Source of the DNA: Luteimonas yindakuii
GTDB lineage: Bacteria > Pseudomonadota > Gammaproteobacteria > Xanthomonadales > Xanthomonadaceae
Assembly (NCBI RefSeq): GCF_004803715.2
Contig: NZ_CP039383.2
Coordinates: forward strand, 1,550,001-1,614,000
DNA: 64,000 nucleotides
Reading direction: 5' to 3'
Below, in pieces: positions 28,929 to 38,368 of this stretch. Numbering within the stretch: the stretch's first letter is position 1; each line of letters opens with the position of its first letter. The translations under genes and the position numbers were made by a program. The notes under the pieces are model-generated. The model saw only the letters and a list, made by a program, of their open reading frames with translations. It made no database searches and was not told the DNA's origin.

Positions 28929-30335
28929 CTAGCGGTTGCTGGTCTGCGCCGACAGCGCTGAAAGCTGCTGCGCCAGCGCGCTGCTGGTCGAGGTCATCTG
29001 CGCCATCAGTGAATCGAGCGCGACGAACTGGGTGCGGTAACGCTTCGCGGCCGCGTCCATCCGCACGTCGAGCGCTTCGCGTTGCTTGGCGACGTCCTTG
29101 AGCTGGTCGTTCAGGCCCTTGGTACGCAGGGTGAGTGCGCCGTCGGTGCCGACGTAACGCTTGACCACGTCGTTGAGCTTCGCGGCAAGGCCGGTTTCGC
29201 CAGTGAATGCGGCGATGACCCTGGCCGAATTGCTTGCCATCGCCTCGTTGAACTTCGTCGAGTCCAGCACCAGGCTGCCGTCGGGATTCGGAAACCCCTG
29301 CGTCTGCAGGCCCAGGGTCTTCGCATCGAGGCCCTGCGCTGCAAGGCCGCCGAGCAGGTCGTTCATCACGTTGCGCAGCTGCGACGCGGCGCCACGCATC
29401 TGCGCATCGCCGGTCAGCGACGACGGCGTCTTGGTTTCGGCGTTGTAGGTGGTCGCGGTGCCAATTGCCTTGAGTGCGGCGTTGTAGGCCTTGACGAAGC
29501 CATCCACGGCCGCGCGGCTGCCGGCGGGATCGGCGCTGACGTCGACGCGGCTGGTGCCCGCCTGCTTCAGCACCAGGGTCATGCCGGGTACGGCGTCCTT
29601 GATGGTGTTGCTCGCCGCGGTGGTCAGCAGGCCGTCGATCACGACCTTTGCATCGGCTGCGGGAGACTGTTGGGCCAGGCCCTGGACCAGCGACTGCAGA
29701 TCGCTGTCGCCTTCGACCATCTCGATCGTGATGCCGTTCGCCGCGCCGGTCTTGGCACTGCCGAGCGAAAGATGATGGCCGGCGTCGGAAGTCAGCAACG
29801 CGGCCTGCACGCCATGCTTCCCGGCGGCATCGTTGATCGCGCTGCGGATGTCGGCGAGCGTCGCATCGGCCTTGATCGCAACGTCGACCGAGTCCTCGCC
29901 GATCGCCACGCGCAGCGTCCCGGCGGAGAACTTGCTGCCGACCTCGGTGCCGGTGCCCAGCAGCTTGTGGGCAGTGGCCAGGGACAGCACCTCGACCTGG
30001 TAACTGCCAACCGGTGTATTGCGCCCGACGGTGGGAGTGAGCACCGCATCGGAGGTCGCGTTTGCGGTGCTACCCGACGCCAGCGACAGCATGGTCGAGC
30101 CGACCGTGCGAGCACCCAGCGCATCCACCTTCTGCAGGCCGTCGAGCGCGGTCTTGAGTGCATCGAAGGCGGAGGCGACGCTGCCCAGGCCGGAGAGCTT
30201 GAACTTGGTCGTCGATTCCAGGGTGTTGAGGCGGGCGTTCTGCGGCGCACGGTCGGCCGCGACCAGCTGGCTGACGATGCCACTGATGTCGAGCCCCGAG
30301 CCGATGCCGCCGTAACCGAAGGAATAGTCCGCCAT
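28929..30335 (-). CDS. fliD: FliD, filament cap protein
   Basis: Secreted capping protein (468 aa). The N-terminal domain reads YGGIGSGLDISGIVSQLVAA, the standard FliD opening. Helical D0/D1 parts at both ends frame variable domains in the middle, and the C-terminus has YRTQFVALDSLMAQMTSTSS. A sigma54 promoter lies at 30427-30442, giving a leader of about 81 bases, so the fliD-fliS-fliT-pilZ group is driven by RpoN/FleQ and separated from fliC by a terminator. Confidence 0.97.
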   Translation of the reverse strand: MADYSFGYGGIGSGLDISGIVSQLVAADRAPQNARLNTLESTTKFKLSGLGSVASAFDALKTALDGLQKVDALGARTVGSTMLSLASGSTANATSDAVLTPTVGRNTPVGSYQVEVLSLATAHKLLGTGTEVGSKFSAGTLRVAIGEDSVDVAIKADATLADIRSAINDAAGKHGVQAALLTSDAGHHLSLGSAKTGAANGITIEMVEGDSDLQSLVQGLAQQSPAADAKVVIDGLLTTAASNTIKDAVPGMTLVLKQAGTSRVDVSADPAGSRAAVDGFVKAYNAALKAIGTATTYNAETKTPSSLTGDAQMRGAASQLRNVMNDLLGGLAAQGLDAKTLGLQTQGFPNPDGSLVLDSTKFNEAMASNSARVIAAFTGETGLAAKLNDVVKRYVGTDGALTLRTKGLNDQLKDVAKQREALDVRMDAAAKRYRTQFVALDSLMAQMTSTSSALAQQLSALSAQTSNR

Positions 30336-30426
30336 GTCAGGTCTCCGTCGCCCGGCAGGCCGGGCAGGCCGCCCCGGCGCGCCGGGACATCAGGGATAGC
30401 GGCCACACGCCGCGATCCTTGAGCCG

Positions 30427-30442
30427 TGCAAGTTGCGTGCCT
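30427..30442 (-). promoter_or_regulatory. sigma54 promoter for fliDST
   Basis: Minus-strand AGGCACGCAACTTGCA with the GG/GC spacing of ten. Predicted start near 30416. It lies just downstream of the fliC terminator, so fliD is transcribed separately from flagellin. Confidence 0.8.
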
Positions 30443-30469
30443 TGTTCTGCTCACGGGTCCGAAAAGCAG

Positions 30470-30499
30470 AAAGGCCCCCGGATGGGTCCGGAGGCCTTT
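30470..30499 (-). terminator. Rho-independent terminator after fliC
   Basis: Inverted repeat AAAGGCC...GGCCTTT with a nearly continuous GC-rich stem (AAAGGCCCCCGGA / TCCGGAGGCCTTT). It is 41 bases past the fliC stop and is followed on the minus strand by a T-rich stretch. Confidence 0.85.
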
Positions 30500-30539
30500 G
30501 AACTGGGACGGCGAAGGCCGTCCCGATGATCCGCAGCAC

Positions 30540-31760
30540 TCAGCGCAGCAGGCTGAGCACGTTCTGCGGGATCTGGTTGGCCTGCGCCAGCATCGCGGTA
30601 CCGGCCTGCTGCAGCACCTGGGTGCGCGACAGCTCGGCGGTTTCCTTGGCGAAGTCGGTGTCCATGATCCGGCTGCGCGAGGCCGACAGATTCTCCGACG
30701 TGGTCTGCAGGTTGGCGACAACCGAGCTGAAACGGTTCTGGATCGCACCGAGGTCCGCGCGAGAAGAGTTCACGTCATTCAGTGCCGAGTCCATAATCGA
30801 GATAGCGCGCTGAGCGCCCGCGAAGTTGCTGATGTCGACGTTGGTCACGGCAGTCTTGTCAGTGGCAGCCAAGGCAGAGAAGGTGCCAGTCAGGTTGGTG
30901 TCAATCGAATCGCCCACTTCACCTGCCTTCGTAGAAAACAGCTCCACCGCACCGGTCGGAACACCATCGCCGTCCACAGTGAGCGAGGCACCCACCCCCG
31001 TTTCAGCCGCCTTGGCGTTAATGGTGCTGACGTAATAGTTCGCTGCCGCGAGCTCGCCGGCGGCTTCAGCATCCGCAGCACTTTCGTAGACATTGCCGGA
31101 CGCGGCAATGGTGCTGCCTGCAAACTCAACGCCACCGATTGTGAAATCGGCGACAGTGATTTCGGTGTAGCTGTGCGCGGCGGGGGTGCCGCCATCATCG
31201 CTAGTAGTAACGGCGACCGCGTCGATGGTGCCCTTGGCGAACAGACCGGCACCCAGAGCATTGGTCTGTGCATTGGTGATGCTGTCGACGGAAATCAACT
31301 GACCGGCATCGGCACCGACCTGGAAGGCTTTGCCGGAGAAGCTGCCATCGAGCAGGTTGGTACCGTTGAAGCTGGTCTGCTTGGCCACGCGGTCAATCTC
31401 GGCGACGAGCTGGTTCACTTCCTTCTGCAACGCCTCGCGGTCGCCCTTGGAGTTGGTGGCGTTCGAGGACTGCACGGCCAGCTCACGGATGCGCTGCAGG
31501 TTGTTGCCGATCTCGCCCAGCGCGCCTTCGGCAGTCTGCGCCAGCGAGATGCCGTCGTTGGCGTTGCGGGCGGCCTGGTTCATGCCGCGGATCTGGGTGC
31601 TGAAGCGCTCGGAGATCGCGAGGCCGGCGGCGTCGTCCTTGGCGCTGTTGATGCGCAGACCCGACGACAGGCGCTGGATCGAGGTCGACAGGCTGGCGGA
31701 GTTCGTTGCCAGGTTGCGCTGGGCGTTGAGCGAGATGGTGTTGGTGTTGATGACGGACAT
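30540..31760 (-). CDS. fliC: FliC, flagellin
   Basis: Filament subunit (406 aa). The conserved N-terminal D0/D1 (INTNTISLNAQRNLATNSAS, LSSGLRINSAKDDAAGLAIS) and C-terminal D1/D0 (RSRIMDTDFAKETAELSRTQ, ending QIPQNVLSLLR) are complete. The middle (about residues 160-320, bases 30800-31280) is variable and has visibly lower GC and more A/T-ending codons than its neighbours. Only one flagellin gene is in the window. A long leader of about 96 bases follows the sigma28 promoter at 31863-31889, and a terminator follows the stop. Confidence 0.98.
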   Translation of the reverse strand: MSVINTNTISLNAQRNLATNSASLSTSIQRLSSGLRINSAKDDAAGLAISERFSTQIRGMNQAARNANDGISLAQTAEGALGEIGNNLQRIRELAVQSSNATNSKGDREALQKEVNQLVAEIDRVAKQTSFNGTNLLDGSFSGKAFQVGADAGQLISVDSITNAQTNALGAGLFAKGTIDAVAVTTSDDGGTPAAHSYTEITVADFTIGGVEFAGSTIAASGNVYESAADAEAAGELAAANYYVSTINAKAAETGVGASLTVDGDGVPTGAVELFSTKAGEVGDSIDTNLTGTFSALAATDKTAVTNVDISNFAGAQRAISIMDSALNDVNSSRADLGAIQNRFSSVVANLQTTSENLSASRSRIMDTDFAKETAELSRTQVLQQAGTAMLAQANQIPQNVLSLLR

Positions 31761-31862
31761 GATGCGGGTCTCCTGGTTTGGGAATCCGGCACGGGAACAG
31801 GGCCTGGCCGGTGGCTCCGCAGGGTGGTTGCCGTTGTTCGGCCCTGTCCTCTGCTGTGAGCA

Positions 31863-31889
31863 TTAACGGCGTGTCGTCGTCAAGCTTTA
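31863..31889 (-). promoter_or_regulatory. sigma28 (FliA) promoter of fliC, proximal
   Basis: Minus-strand TAAAGCTT-N11-GCCGTTAA, close to the FliA consensus TAAAGTTT-N11-GCCGATAA. The transcription start should lie near 31856, about 96 bases before the fliC ATG. Confidence 0.88.
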
Positions 31890-31935
31890 ATGCTGCGTTG
31901 CCGGCGATCCGCGTGCCCTTTCGGTCACGGGAGCA

Positions 31936-31962
31936 TTAACGGCAGGGTGGGGCGGGGGTTTA
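31936..31962 (-). promoter_or_regulatory. Second, weaker sigma28-like element upstream of fliC
   Basis: Minus-strand TAAACCCC-N11-GCCGTTAA: same spacing, -10 identical to the proximal promoter, -35 degraded on its right side. The 13-base sequence GAGCATTAACGGC occurs at 31858-31870 and again at 31931-31943, exactly 73 bases apart, suggesting duplication of the promoter -10 region. Confidence 0.5.
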
Positions 31963-32036
31963 GGGCCGGGTAGGGAGTGCCTCCACGCGCAGGCGCGGTG
32001 CGGGATCGCGCGGTCACGTACAACCCGTGTCTACGC

Positions 32037-32132
32037 GTAGCCTGGATAAGGCCGGAGGCCGCATCCGGGATGCGGTGATGCCGGATGTGCGACACGGGTG
32101 CGATCCCGGATGCGCTTCGCTTATCCGCGCTA
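32037..32132. repeat. Paired inverted-repeat element (type C)
   Basis: GTAGCCTGGATAAG...GCATCCGGGAT at 32037-32071 faces ATCCCGGATGCGCTTCGCTT...CCGCGCTAC at 32103-32132. The two arms could form a long imperfect hairpin. It resembles widely dispersed extragenic palindromes of proteobacteria. Confidence 0.65.
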
Positions 32133-32162
32133 CGGGATGCCCTCATCCGCCCCTGCGGGGCA

Positions 32163-32186
32163 CCTTCTCCCGCGGGCGGGAGAAGG
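32163..32186. repeat. REP-like palindrome, type B
   Basis: CCTTCTCCCGC-gg-GCGGGAGAAGG, an 11-base perfect stem, preceded by cctcatccgcccctgcggggca. It lies 28 bases past the flgL stop and may help end the flgG-flgL transcript. Confidence 0.75.
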
Positions 32187-32213
32187 GCCAGAGCGTTCGA
32201 AGTGTCAGAAGCG

Positions 32214-33416
32214 TCAGCGGATCAGGTTGAACAGCGACAGGCGCTGCATCTGCACGAAGCTGAGCTGTGCGGCTTCGAGTGCGACCTTCTCGAGGTCGAA
32301 GCGGGCGATGGCGTCGGCGTAGTCGAGATCGCGCAGGCCGGAGAGTGTGGTTTCCAGCGTGAGGCCCTGCGCGTCGCGCAGGCTGGCGGCGTTGTCCAGC
32401 GCGGAGAGCTGTGCGCCGCCGCTGGCGCGGGCGTCGATCATGTGCTCCTGCGCGGTGGCGATGTCGCGCATCGAGGACTGCAGCGCGTTCTGCTGCGCTG
32501 CGCGTTGCGTATCGGTGGTGGCGCTCATCTGCAATGCGCCGAGCAGGCGATCGACGGTGGCGAAGATGTCGCGCGTGCCCGCGGCCGAGACCTCGAAGCT
32601 GTCGCCATCGGCGGGGGCGCCACGCAGCACGATCTGTGCGCCGGCGAAGGTGATCGCCTCGCCCGGCACATGGACGCCGGTGGCGACTTCGGTACCGCCT
32701 GCATCGGTGACGGTGTACGACGCGTCGGCGCCGAAGGCGATGCTGTAGCGGCCGCCATCCCACTGTGCGGAATCCACCAGGCCGAAGCTGCCGATCTGGC
32801 CGGTGCCGGTATTGCCCGCTGCTGCGGCCGCGTCGATGCGGCCGTCGCCGGCGCGCACGCGCAGGAAGACCTCGCTGCCGGGCAGGGCATCGGCGACGAA
32901 CATCTGCGGTGCGATCTCGACCTGGCGCTGGGTCTGGTCGCCGCCGTAGATCACGCCGGTGCCGGTACGTGCGAATGGCGCACTGCCATCCTGGGTGCCG
33001 CCGAACAGGTAGCGGCCGGTGCCATCGGTGCTGTTGGCGAGGTCCAGCAGGCCGTCGCGCAGGCTGGTGACCTCGATGGCGATGGCCTTGCGGTCGCCGT
33101 CGGACAGCGCGCCGCCATTGGCCTGCACGGTCAGCTCGTTGATACGCCCCATCATGCCGCCGGCCTGGGTCAGCACGCTTTCCTGCATGCCCAGACGATG
33201 GCGCACCGTGTTGCCGTTGGCCTCGAAGCGCTCCAGCGCCGCAAGCGCGCGGTCCATGCCGACCGCAGCACCGGCGCCGACCGGATCGTCCTTGGCGGTA
33301 ATCAGCTTCTGCCCCGTGGCCAGCTGCTGCTGCAGCTTCGCAAGCTGCGCCTGCTTCGACTGCAGGGTGGAGATCGACTGCTGGTACAGCATCCCAGTCG
33401 AAATACGATTGCTCAT
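32214..33416 (-). CDS. flgL: FlgL, hook-filament junction protein 3
   Basis: Junction protein (400 aa) connecting FlgK to the filament. The flagellin-like N-terminus has MSNRISTGMLYQQSISTLQS and LATGQKLITAKDDPVGA. The C-terminus matches flagellin D0 (YADAIARFDLEKVALEAAQ, ending RLSLFNLIR). The ATG at 33416 overlaps the flgK stop by 4 bases. Confidence 0.95.
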   Translation of the reverse strand: MSNRISTGMLYQQSISTLQSKQAQLAKLQQQLATGQKLITAKDDPVGAGAAVGMDRALAALERFEANGNTVRHRLGMQESVLTQAGGMMGRINELTVQANGGALSDGDRKAIAIEVTSLRDGLLDLANSTDGTGRYLFGGTQDGSAPFARTGTGVIYGGDQTQRQVEIAPQMFVADALPGSEVFLRVRAGDGRIDAAAAAGNTGTGQIGSFGLVDSAQWDGGRYSIAFGADASYTVTDAGGTEVATGVHVPGEAITFAGAQIVLRGAPADGDSFEVSAAGTRDIFATVDRLLGALQMSATTDTQRAAQQNALQSSMRDIATAQEHMIDARASGGAQLSALDNAASLRDAQGLTLETTLSGLRDLDYADAIARFDLEKVALEAAQLSFVQMQRLSLFNLIR

Positions 33417-35290
33417 CGGCGCACGGCTCCCAGCAGGGTCTGGAACATGGTGTCGGCGGTGGAGATGATCTGCGCGGCGGCCTGGTAGGCCTGCTGCAGG
33501 CGGAGCATGTTGGCGGCCTCCTCGTCGAGGTTGACGCCGGACACGCGGTCGCGCGCGGCCTGCGCCTGTTCGTGCAGCACGCCCTGGGCCTCGGCGGCGT
33601 ACTCGGCCTGGCGCGCGGCGGAGCCCACCGCGGTGGTCAGGCCGGCGATCGCGCCGTTGAGGCTGAGGTTGCCGCCATTGAGGTCACGGCGGTCATCGAA
33701 GCCGGCTAGGAGCGCTGCGTTGCCGTTGTCGCTGGAGCCGGCGCCATTGCGGCCGACGCTGAAGCTGTCGCCGGCGGCGGGCACGCCATCGAGGGTGAAC
33801 GACCAGCCATTGGCGGCGATCACGTCGCCGGGCGCCCAGGTCACGGCCGCGCCCCCATTGATCGAGTAGCTGTCGCCGTCGAGGAATTCGATATTGGCCG
33901 TGGCGAGAAGATCGGCATGCGCGGGGTCGCTTACGCGCAGGCCGGTGGCCTTGCCGCTGCCGAGGTTGTCCAGGGTCGCCTGCACGCGCACCGGCGATGC
34001 CGCGGCGATGCGGGCCGGGTCGGTGATCGCGACGCCGATGCCGCCGGCGGCCTGTGCGGTCGGCTGCAGCAGGAAGCGGTCGTCGTCCTGTGGCGTGCCG
34101 CTCATCACCAGCGACAGCCCGCCGACCTGCAGAGGATCGGCAGCGCTGCCCGTACCGGCGAGCGGCACCGCCACGCCGGTGCTGGCATCGGTGGCCGACC
34201 AGGTGCCGCCGCGCCATTGCAGGACCAGGTTGCGACCATCGACGGCGCCGAGATCGGACACGCTGGCGGCAAGGTGCGCATCACCGGCGTTGCCGGCGTG
34301 GGCGTTGGCAGACGGCGGTGGCACGCGGAAGAACTCAGCGCCCATCGCGCCATGCTGGTCCATGCCGGCGGCATGGCCGGCGTTGAAAGTGGTCACCAGG
34401 CCAAGCGCGATGCGACCGAGTTCGGACTGCGCGGGGTCCAGCACCTGGCTGCGGAATTCCAGCAGGCCGCCGATGCGTCCACCCATCACCCGCTCGTCGA
34501 TGCGGATGGTCTGGCCCTGCGTCTGCAGCGCGAGCTGCAGGCGTTCGGGTCGGTACGGGTCGGGCACCGTGGTCAGCTGCGACGGTTGGGTGCCGACCAC
34601 CAGCGCCTGGCCGCCCGCGGTGAACACGTTGAGCGCGCCGCCATCCTGCTGCACGGCGGTGCCGCCGGTGTACGTCACCAGTTCGGCGACCAGCTGTTCG
34701 CGGCGGTCGAGCAGATCCGGCGCGGCGCTGCTGGCGGTGCCGATCTGCCCGTTCATCCGCGCGATCTCGCCGGCGAGGCGGTTGATCTCGTCGGCACCGG
34801 CCACCAGCCCGCCATTGACCTCGCGGCCCAGCATGTCGAACTGGCCCTGCAGCTGCGAGAAGCGCGTGGTCAGTGCGTTCGCCTGGCCCAGCATGTTCTG
34901 GCGCTCGGCCGGCGCGGATGCGTTTGACGACAGCGCGCTCACCGAGTCGAAGAACCCCGACCACAACCCGGCGATACCTGTGGCCTTGTCCGACATCAGC
35001 GCATCGACACGGTTCGCCATCGACGACAGCTGCTGCAGCCGGGCGAGTTCGCCGCCGCTGTCGATCAGCCGCGCATTGGCGAGTTCATCGGCCACGCGGC
35101 GGATGTCGCTGATCTGGGTGCCGCGCCCGATGTACCCCGCGCCCACGAACTGCGGGCTGCGCGCCTCGAAATCGACCCGCTGGCGGCTGTAGCCCGGCGT
35201 GTTGATGTTGGCGACGTTGTGGCTGACCGTCGACAGCGCCCGCTGGAATGCGAGCAGTGCGCTGGTGCCTGTGGAAAGGACGTTGGGCAT
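33413..35290 (-). CDS. flgK: FlgK, hook-filament junction protein 1
   Basis: Junction protein (625 aa). It opens with the axial-protein signature LLAFQRALSTVSHNVANINT then PGYSRQRVDFEAR, and ends with the FlgK/FlgE helix (GVNLDEEAANMLRLQQAYQA, then ISTADTMFQTLL). The large middle is variable. It starts 15 bases after flgJ. Confidence 0.96.
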   Translation of the reverse strand: MPNVLSTGTSALLAFQRALSTVSHNVANINTPGYSRQRVDFEARSPQFVGAGYIGRGTQISDIRRVADELANARLIDSGGELARLQQLSSMANRVDALMSDKATGIAGLWSGFFDSVSALSSNASAPAERQNMLGQANALTTRFSQLQGQFDMLGREVNGGLVAGADEINRLAGEIARMNGQIGTASSAAPDLLDRREQLVAELVTYTGGTAVQQDGGALNVFTAGGQALVVGTQPSQLTTVPDPYRPERLQLALQTQGQTIRIDERVMGGRIGGLLEFRSQVLDPAQSELGRIALGLVTTFNAGHAAGMDQHGAMGAEFFRVPPPSANAHAGNAGDAHLAASVSDLGAVDGRNLVLQWRGGTWSATDASTGVAVPLAGTGSAADPLQVGGLSLVMSGTPQDDDRFLLQPTAQAAGGIGVAITDPARIAAASPVRVQATLDNLGSGKATGLRVSDPAHADLLATANIEFLDGDSYSINGGAAVTWAPGDVIAANGWSFTLDGVPAAGDSFSVGRNGAGSSDNGNAALLAGFDDRRDLNGGNLSLNGAIAGLTTAVGSAARQAEYAAEAQGVLHEQAQAARDRVSGVNLDEEAANMLRLQQAYQAAAQIISTADTMFQTLLGAVRR

Positions 35291-35305
35291 GGCGACGTTC
35301 CTGCG

Positions 35306-36478
35306 TCAGCGAAGGACGGCCTGGCGGGCCGCATCGGCCGCGCTGGCGAGGATATTGGTGGGCTGCGCGGCGGCGCCGGCGAGGTTGCGCGCCTGGTTGC
35401 CGATCGCCGACAACGCACGCTCGAGTGTCGGGCCGTTGGCGATGGAACTGATCTTGTCGGCGTAGCGCGGATCGGTGGCGTAGCCGGCACGCTGCAGGGC
35501 GGACGCGAAACGGCGCACGTCGCCGCCGGATTCCAGCGCCTGCCGGTAGCGCGGGTTCTGTTTGATCATGCGCACGTAGTCGGCGAAGCTCTCGGCCGGC
35601 GAGCCGTAGGCACGGAACTCGGCACGCTCGGTGTGGCGCACGCCGTTGCTGTATTCGTGGGTGGTGGCTGCCGCACGCTCGCCCTTCCAGCCGGTGGCCT
35701 TGATGCCGAACAGGTTGTGCGCGGTGCCGCCATTGCCGTGCTGGATCATGCGGCGGCCCCAGCCGGTTTCGAGCGCGGCCTGCGCGACCAGCGCGCGCGC
35801 ATCGACGCCGAGCTCGCGCGCGGCTTTCTGGGCGTCTCCCCAGATCGAGGCGACGAAACCTTCCGGGCTGCGTGGGCCGAAGCTTGCGGCCACCGCACGG
35901 GCGGCCGGTTCGATCACCGCATCGGCCACGGCTGCCGGCGCGCGGACCACCGCGGCACCGACCGCCTGCGCGGCATCGCCGATGGCGTCGATGGCCGGCT
36001 GTGCGCGGCGCATCAGGTTGTCGATGAAGCCGTCCATCGGCGAGCGCGAGGCCGCCGTGGCTGACGGCTCGCGACCGGCGATGAGGTCGAGCGCCTGCGT
36101 ATTGAGCGTGTCCGGCACCGCGTCGAGGCGGTGCATCGTCTGCGGCAAGGGCAGGGCAGGCGCCACGCCCGATGCGGGCTGCAGTTGCGTGTCCAGCGCC
36201 GGCCTATCGCCATCGCCGCCGCCAAGCTGGCGTGCGATGACCTTCGCGAGGCCAAGGCCTTCGCCATCGGTCAGTGACTTGGCCAGGCGCTGGTCGTAGA
36301 GGTCGCGGTAGAGCTGGTTCTCGCCCGGGAACAGCGCATCGCCGAAACTGGCGTCGCGCATGCTCTTGATCATCATCTGCGCGAACACGCCTTCGAACTC
36401 GCGCGCGACCTGGTCGATGCGCGCGGCATCGTGGCGCTGGGCGGGGTTGAGCTCGATGGGCGTACCGGAGATGCGCAT
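35306..36478 (-). CDS. flgJ: FlgJ, rod scaffold and peptidoglycan hydrolase
   Basis: Dual-function protein (390 aa). The N-terminal Rod-binding domain (about residues 15-90) has EFEGVFAQMMIKSMRDASFG. The C-terminal glucosaminidase domain (about 220-370) has ALVAQAALETGWGRRM with the catalytic Glu237, plus NLFGIKA. Between them is an Ala-rich linker longer than in enterobacterial FlgJ (about 313 aa there). The ATG at 36478 lies one base after the flgI stop; an upstream start is not favoured. Confidence 0.95.
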   Translation of the reverse strand: MRISGTPIELNPAQRHDAARIDQVAREFEGVFAQMMIKSMRDASFGDALFPGENQLYRDLYDQRLAKSLTDGEGLGLAKVIARQLGGGDGDRPALDTQLQPASGVAPALPLPQTMHRLDAVPDTLNTQALDLIAGREPSATAASRSPMDGFIDNLMRRAQPAIDAIGDAAQAVGAAVVRAPAAVADAVIEPAARAVAASFGPRSPEGFVASIWGDAQKAARELGVDARALVAQAALETGWGRRMIQHGNGGTAHNLFGIKATGWKGERAAATTHEYSNGVRHTERAEFRAYGSPAESFADYVRMIKQNPRYRQALESGGDVRRFASALQRAGYATDPRYADKISSIANGPTLERALSAIGNQARNLAGAAAQPTNILASAADAARQAVLR

Positions 36479-36479
36479 G

Positions 36480-37601
36480 TCAGATGACCTCGAGCTCCGC
36501 GCGCAGCGCACCGGCCTGCTTGAGCGCTTCGAGGATGGCGATCAGGTCACCAGGCGCGGCGCCAACGGCGTTCACCGCGCGCACGATCTCGTCGAGCGAG
36601 GTGCCGCCGGCGAACTTGAACATGCGGCTGCCTTCCTCGTCGACGGCGATGTCCGAGCGCGGGGTGACCACGGTATTGCCGCGACCGAAGGCTTCCGGCT
36701 GGCTGACATCGACGCTCTCGGTGATCGTCACCGACAGCGAGCCATGCGCGATCGCGGCGGGCATCACCTTGACCTGCGCGCCCATCACCACGGTGCCGGT
36801 GCGCGAGTTGACGATGACCTTGGCCGGCGCGGTGCCCGGCGACAGCTGCACGTTCTCGACCTCGGCGAGGAAGCCGATGCGCGCGGCCGGGTCGTAAGGT
36901 GCACGCACGGCGACCGTCACGCCATCGACGGCACGCGCGGTGCCCTGGCCGAAGCGTGCGTCGAGTGCGGCGACCATGTTGGACACGGTGCTGAAGTCGG
37001 CGCGGTTGAGGTTGAGGGTGAGCTCGCCGCCCTGGCTGAATCCGCCGGCGACTTCGCGCTCCACCATCGCGCCATTGGGAATGCGGCCGACGCTCGGCAC
37101 GTTCACCGACACCCGCGAGCCATCACGACCCTGCGCGCCGAAGCCGCCGACCACCAGGCTGCCCTGGGCGATGGCATACACCTGGCCGTCGGCGCCCTTG
37201 AGCGGCGCCATCAGCAACGTGCCGCCACGCAGCGAGACCGCATTGGCGATCGAGGAGACGGTGATGTCGATGGTCTGGCCGGGCTTGGCGAATGGCGGCA
37301 GCTCGGCATGGATGGCCACCGCGGCCACGTTCTTCAGCTGCGGATTGACGTTGGCCGGCACGGTCACGCCCAGCTCGTTGAGCATGTTGCGCAGGCTCTG
37401 CACGGTGAAGGGCGACTGGCTGGTGCGGTCGCCGCTGCCATCGAGGCCCACCACGAGGCCGTAGCCGACCAGTGCGTTGCCACGCACGCCGCCGACGCTG
37501 GCAAGGTCCTTGATGCGTTCCTGCGCATGCGCGGGCATCGCCAGCGTGGCGATTGCGAGCATGATGCTGGAGAGCAGGCGGAGCGGGGTGATCGTGAACA
37601 T
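36480..37601 (-). CDS. flgI: FlgI, P-ring protein
   Basis: Periplasmic P-ring subunit (373 aa) with a Sec signal peptide ending near AMPAHA-QE. The FlgI family blocks are present: [40 protein letters not shown] and [20 protein letters not shown]. It lies between flgH (60 bases upstream) and flgJ (1 base) in the standard order. Confidence 0.97.
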   Translation of the reverse strand: MFTITPLRLLSSIMLAIATLAMPAHAQERIKDLASVGGVRGNALVGYGLVVGLDGSGDRTSQSPFTVQSLRNMLNELGVTVPANVNPQLKNVAAVAIHAELPPFAKPGQTIDITVSSIANAVSLRGGTLLMAPLKGADGQVYAIAQGSLVVGGFGAQGRDGSRVSVNVPSVGRIPNGAMVEREVAGGFSQGGELTLNLNRADFSTVSNMVAALDARFGQGTARAVDGVTVAVRAPYDPAARIGFLAEVENVQLSPGTAPAKVIVNSRTGTVVMGAQVKVMPAAIAHGSLSVTITESVDVSQPEAFGRGNTVVTPRSDIAVDEEGSRMFKFAGGTSLDEIVRAVNAVGAAPGDLIAILEALKQAGALRAELEVI

Positions 37602-37661
37602 GGCGGAAGCCTGGTTGGGACGCGGAAGACGCTGGACCCCGCCTGAGCGGGGTTGCCTTCG

Positions 37662-38360
37662 TCAGTAGGGAAAGAGGCGCGAATGGAAGAACCGGCCGAG
37701 CCAGCCCATCGCGTTGGATTGCGCGATTGCGCCGCGGCCGCCGTAGACGATGCGCGCGTCGGCGACGCGGCTGGACGGCACGCTGTTGTCCGGACCGATG
37801 TCGGAAGGACGCACGACGCCCTGCACCTGCACCAGTTCGTCACCCTGGTTGAGCCGCAGGTTCTTGCTGCCCTCGACGACCAGGTTGCCGTTGGGCAGGC
37901 GCTGCACCACGGTCACGGTGATGCTGCCCTGCAGACGGTTGCTCTGCGTGCTGCGGCCGCTGGCATCGAAGTCACGCGTGCCGCTGGCGGATGCGCTCAG
38001 CACGTCGCGGCCGTCGATGGTCACCGGGCCGCCGAACAGCTCCGGCACGCCGATGCCGATGCTGCTTTCCTTGCCAACCTGCGTTGCCGCATTGGTCTGC
38101 GCCACGGTGCTCTCGACCAGCTGGATGGTCAGCAGGTCGCCGACGTCGCGCGCACGCTTGTCGGCGAACAACGACAGCCCGGTATTGCCGCCGCCGGCCT
38201 GGTAGATCGCACCCTGGCTGGCATGGGCGACGGCAACAGGCGCCGGCTGCGTCTGTGCGATTGGCGGGTAGGGACGCACGTCGCCGGCGGCGACGCAGCC
38301 GGCCAGCAGCATCGGGGCCAGCACGGCGACCACGGCGGAACAGCGGAGGAGAAGGTTCAT
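37662..38360 (-). CDS. flgH: FlgH, L-ring lipoprotein
   Basis: Outer-membrane L-ring lipoprotein (232 aa). The lipobox LLAGC places the lipidated Cys at residue 22. Family blocks include LSLFADKRARDVGDLLTIQL and the ending LGRFFHSRLFPY. The open frame continues upstream through flgG, but the ATG at 38360, 9 bases past the flgG stop, gives the correct signal. Confidence 0.96.
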   Translation of the reverse strand: MNLLLRCSAVVAVLAPMLLAGCVAAGDVRPYPPIAQTQPAPVAVAHASQGAIYQAGGGNTGLSLFADKRARDVGDLLTIQLVESTVAQTNAATQVGKESSIGIGVPELFGGPVTIDGRDVLSASASGTRDFDASGRSTQSNRLQGSITVTVVQRLPNGNLVVEGSKNLRLNQGDELVQVQGVVRPSDIGPDNSVPSSRVADARIVYGGRGAIAQSNAMGWLGRFFHSRLFPY

Positions 38361-38368
38361 CGCGGTGC

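Larger units (their letters stand above)
31761..32213. other. Intergenic region between flgL and fliC
   Basis: This 453-base region has no credible gene. It holds the fliC leader, the tandem sigma28 elements, an inverted-repeat unit at 32037-32132 and a type B palindrome at 32163-32186 close to the flgL stop. Confidence 0.8.
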
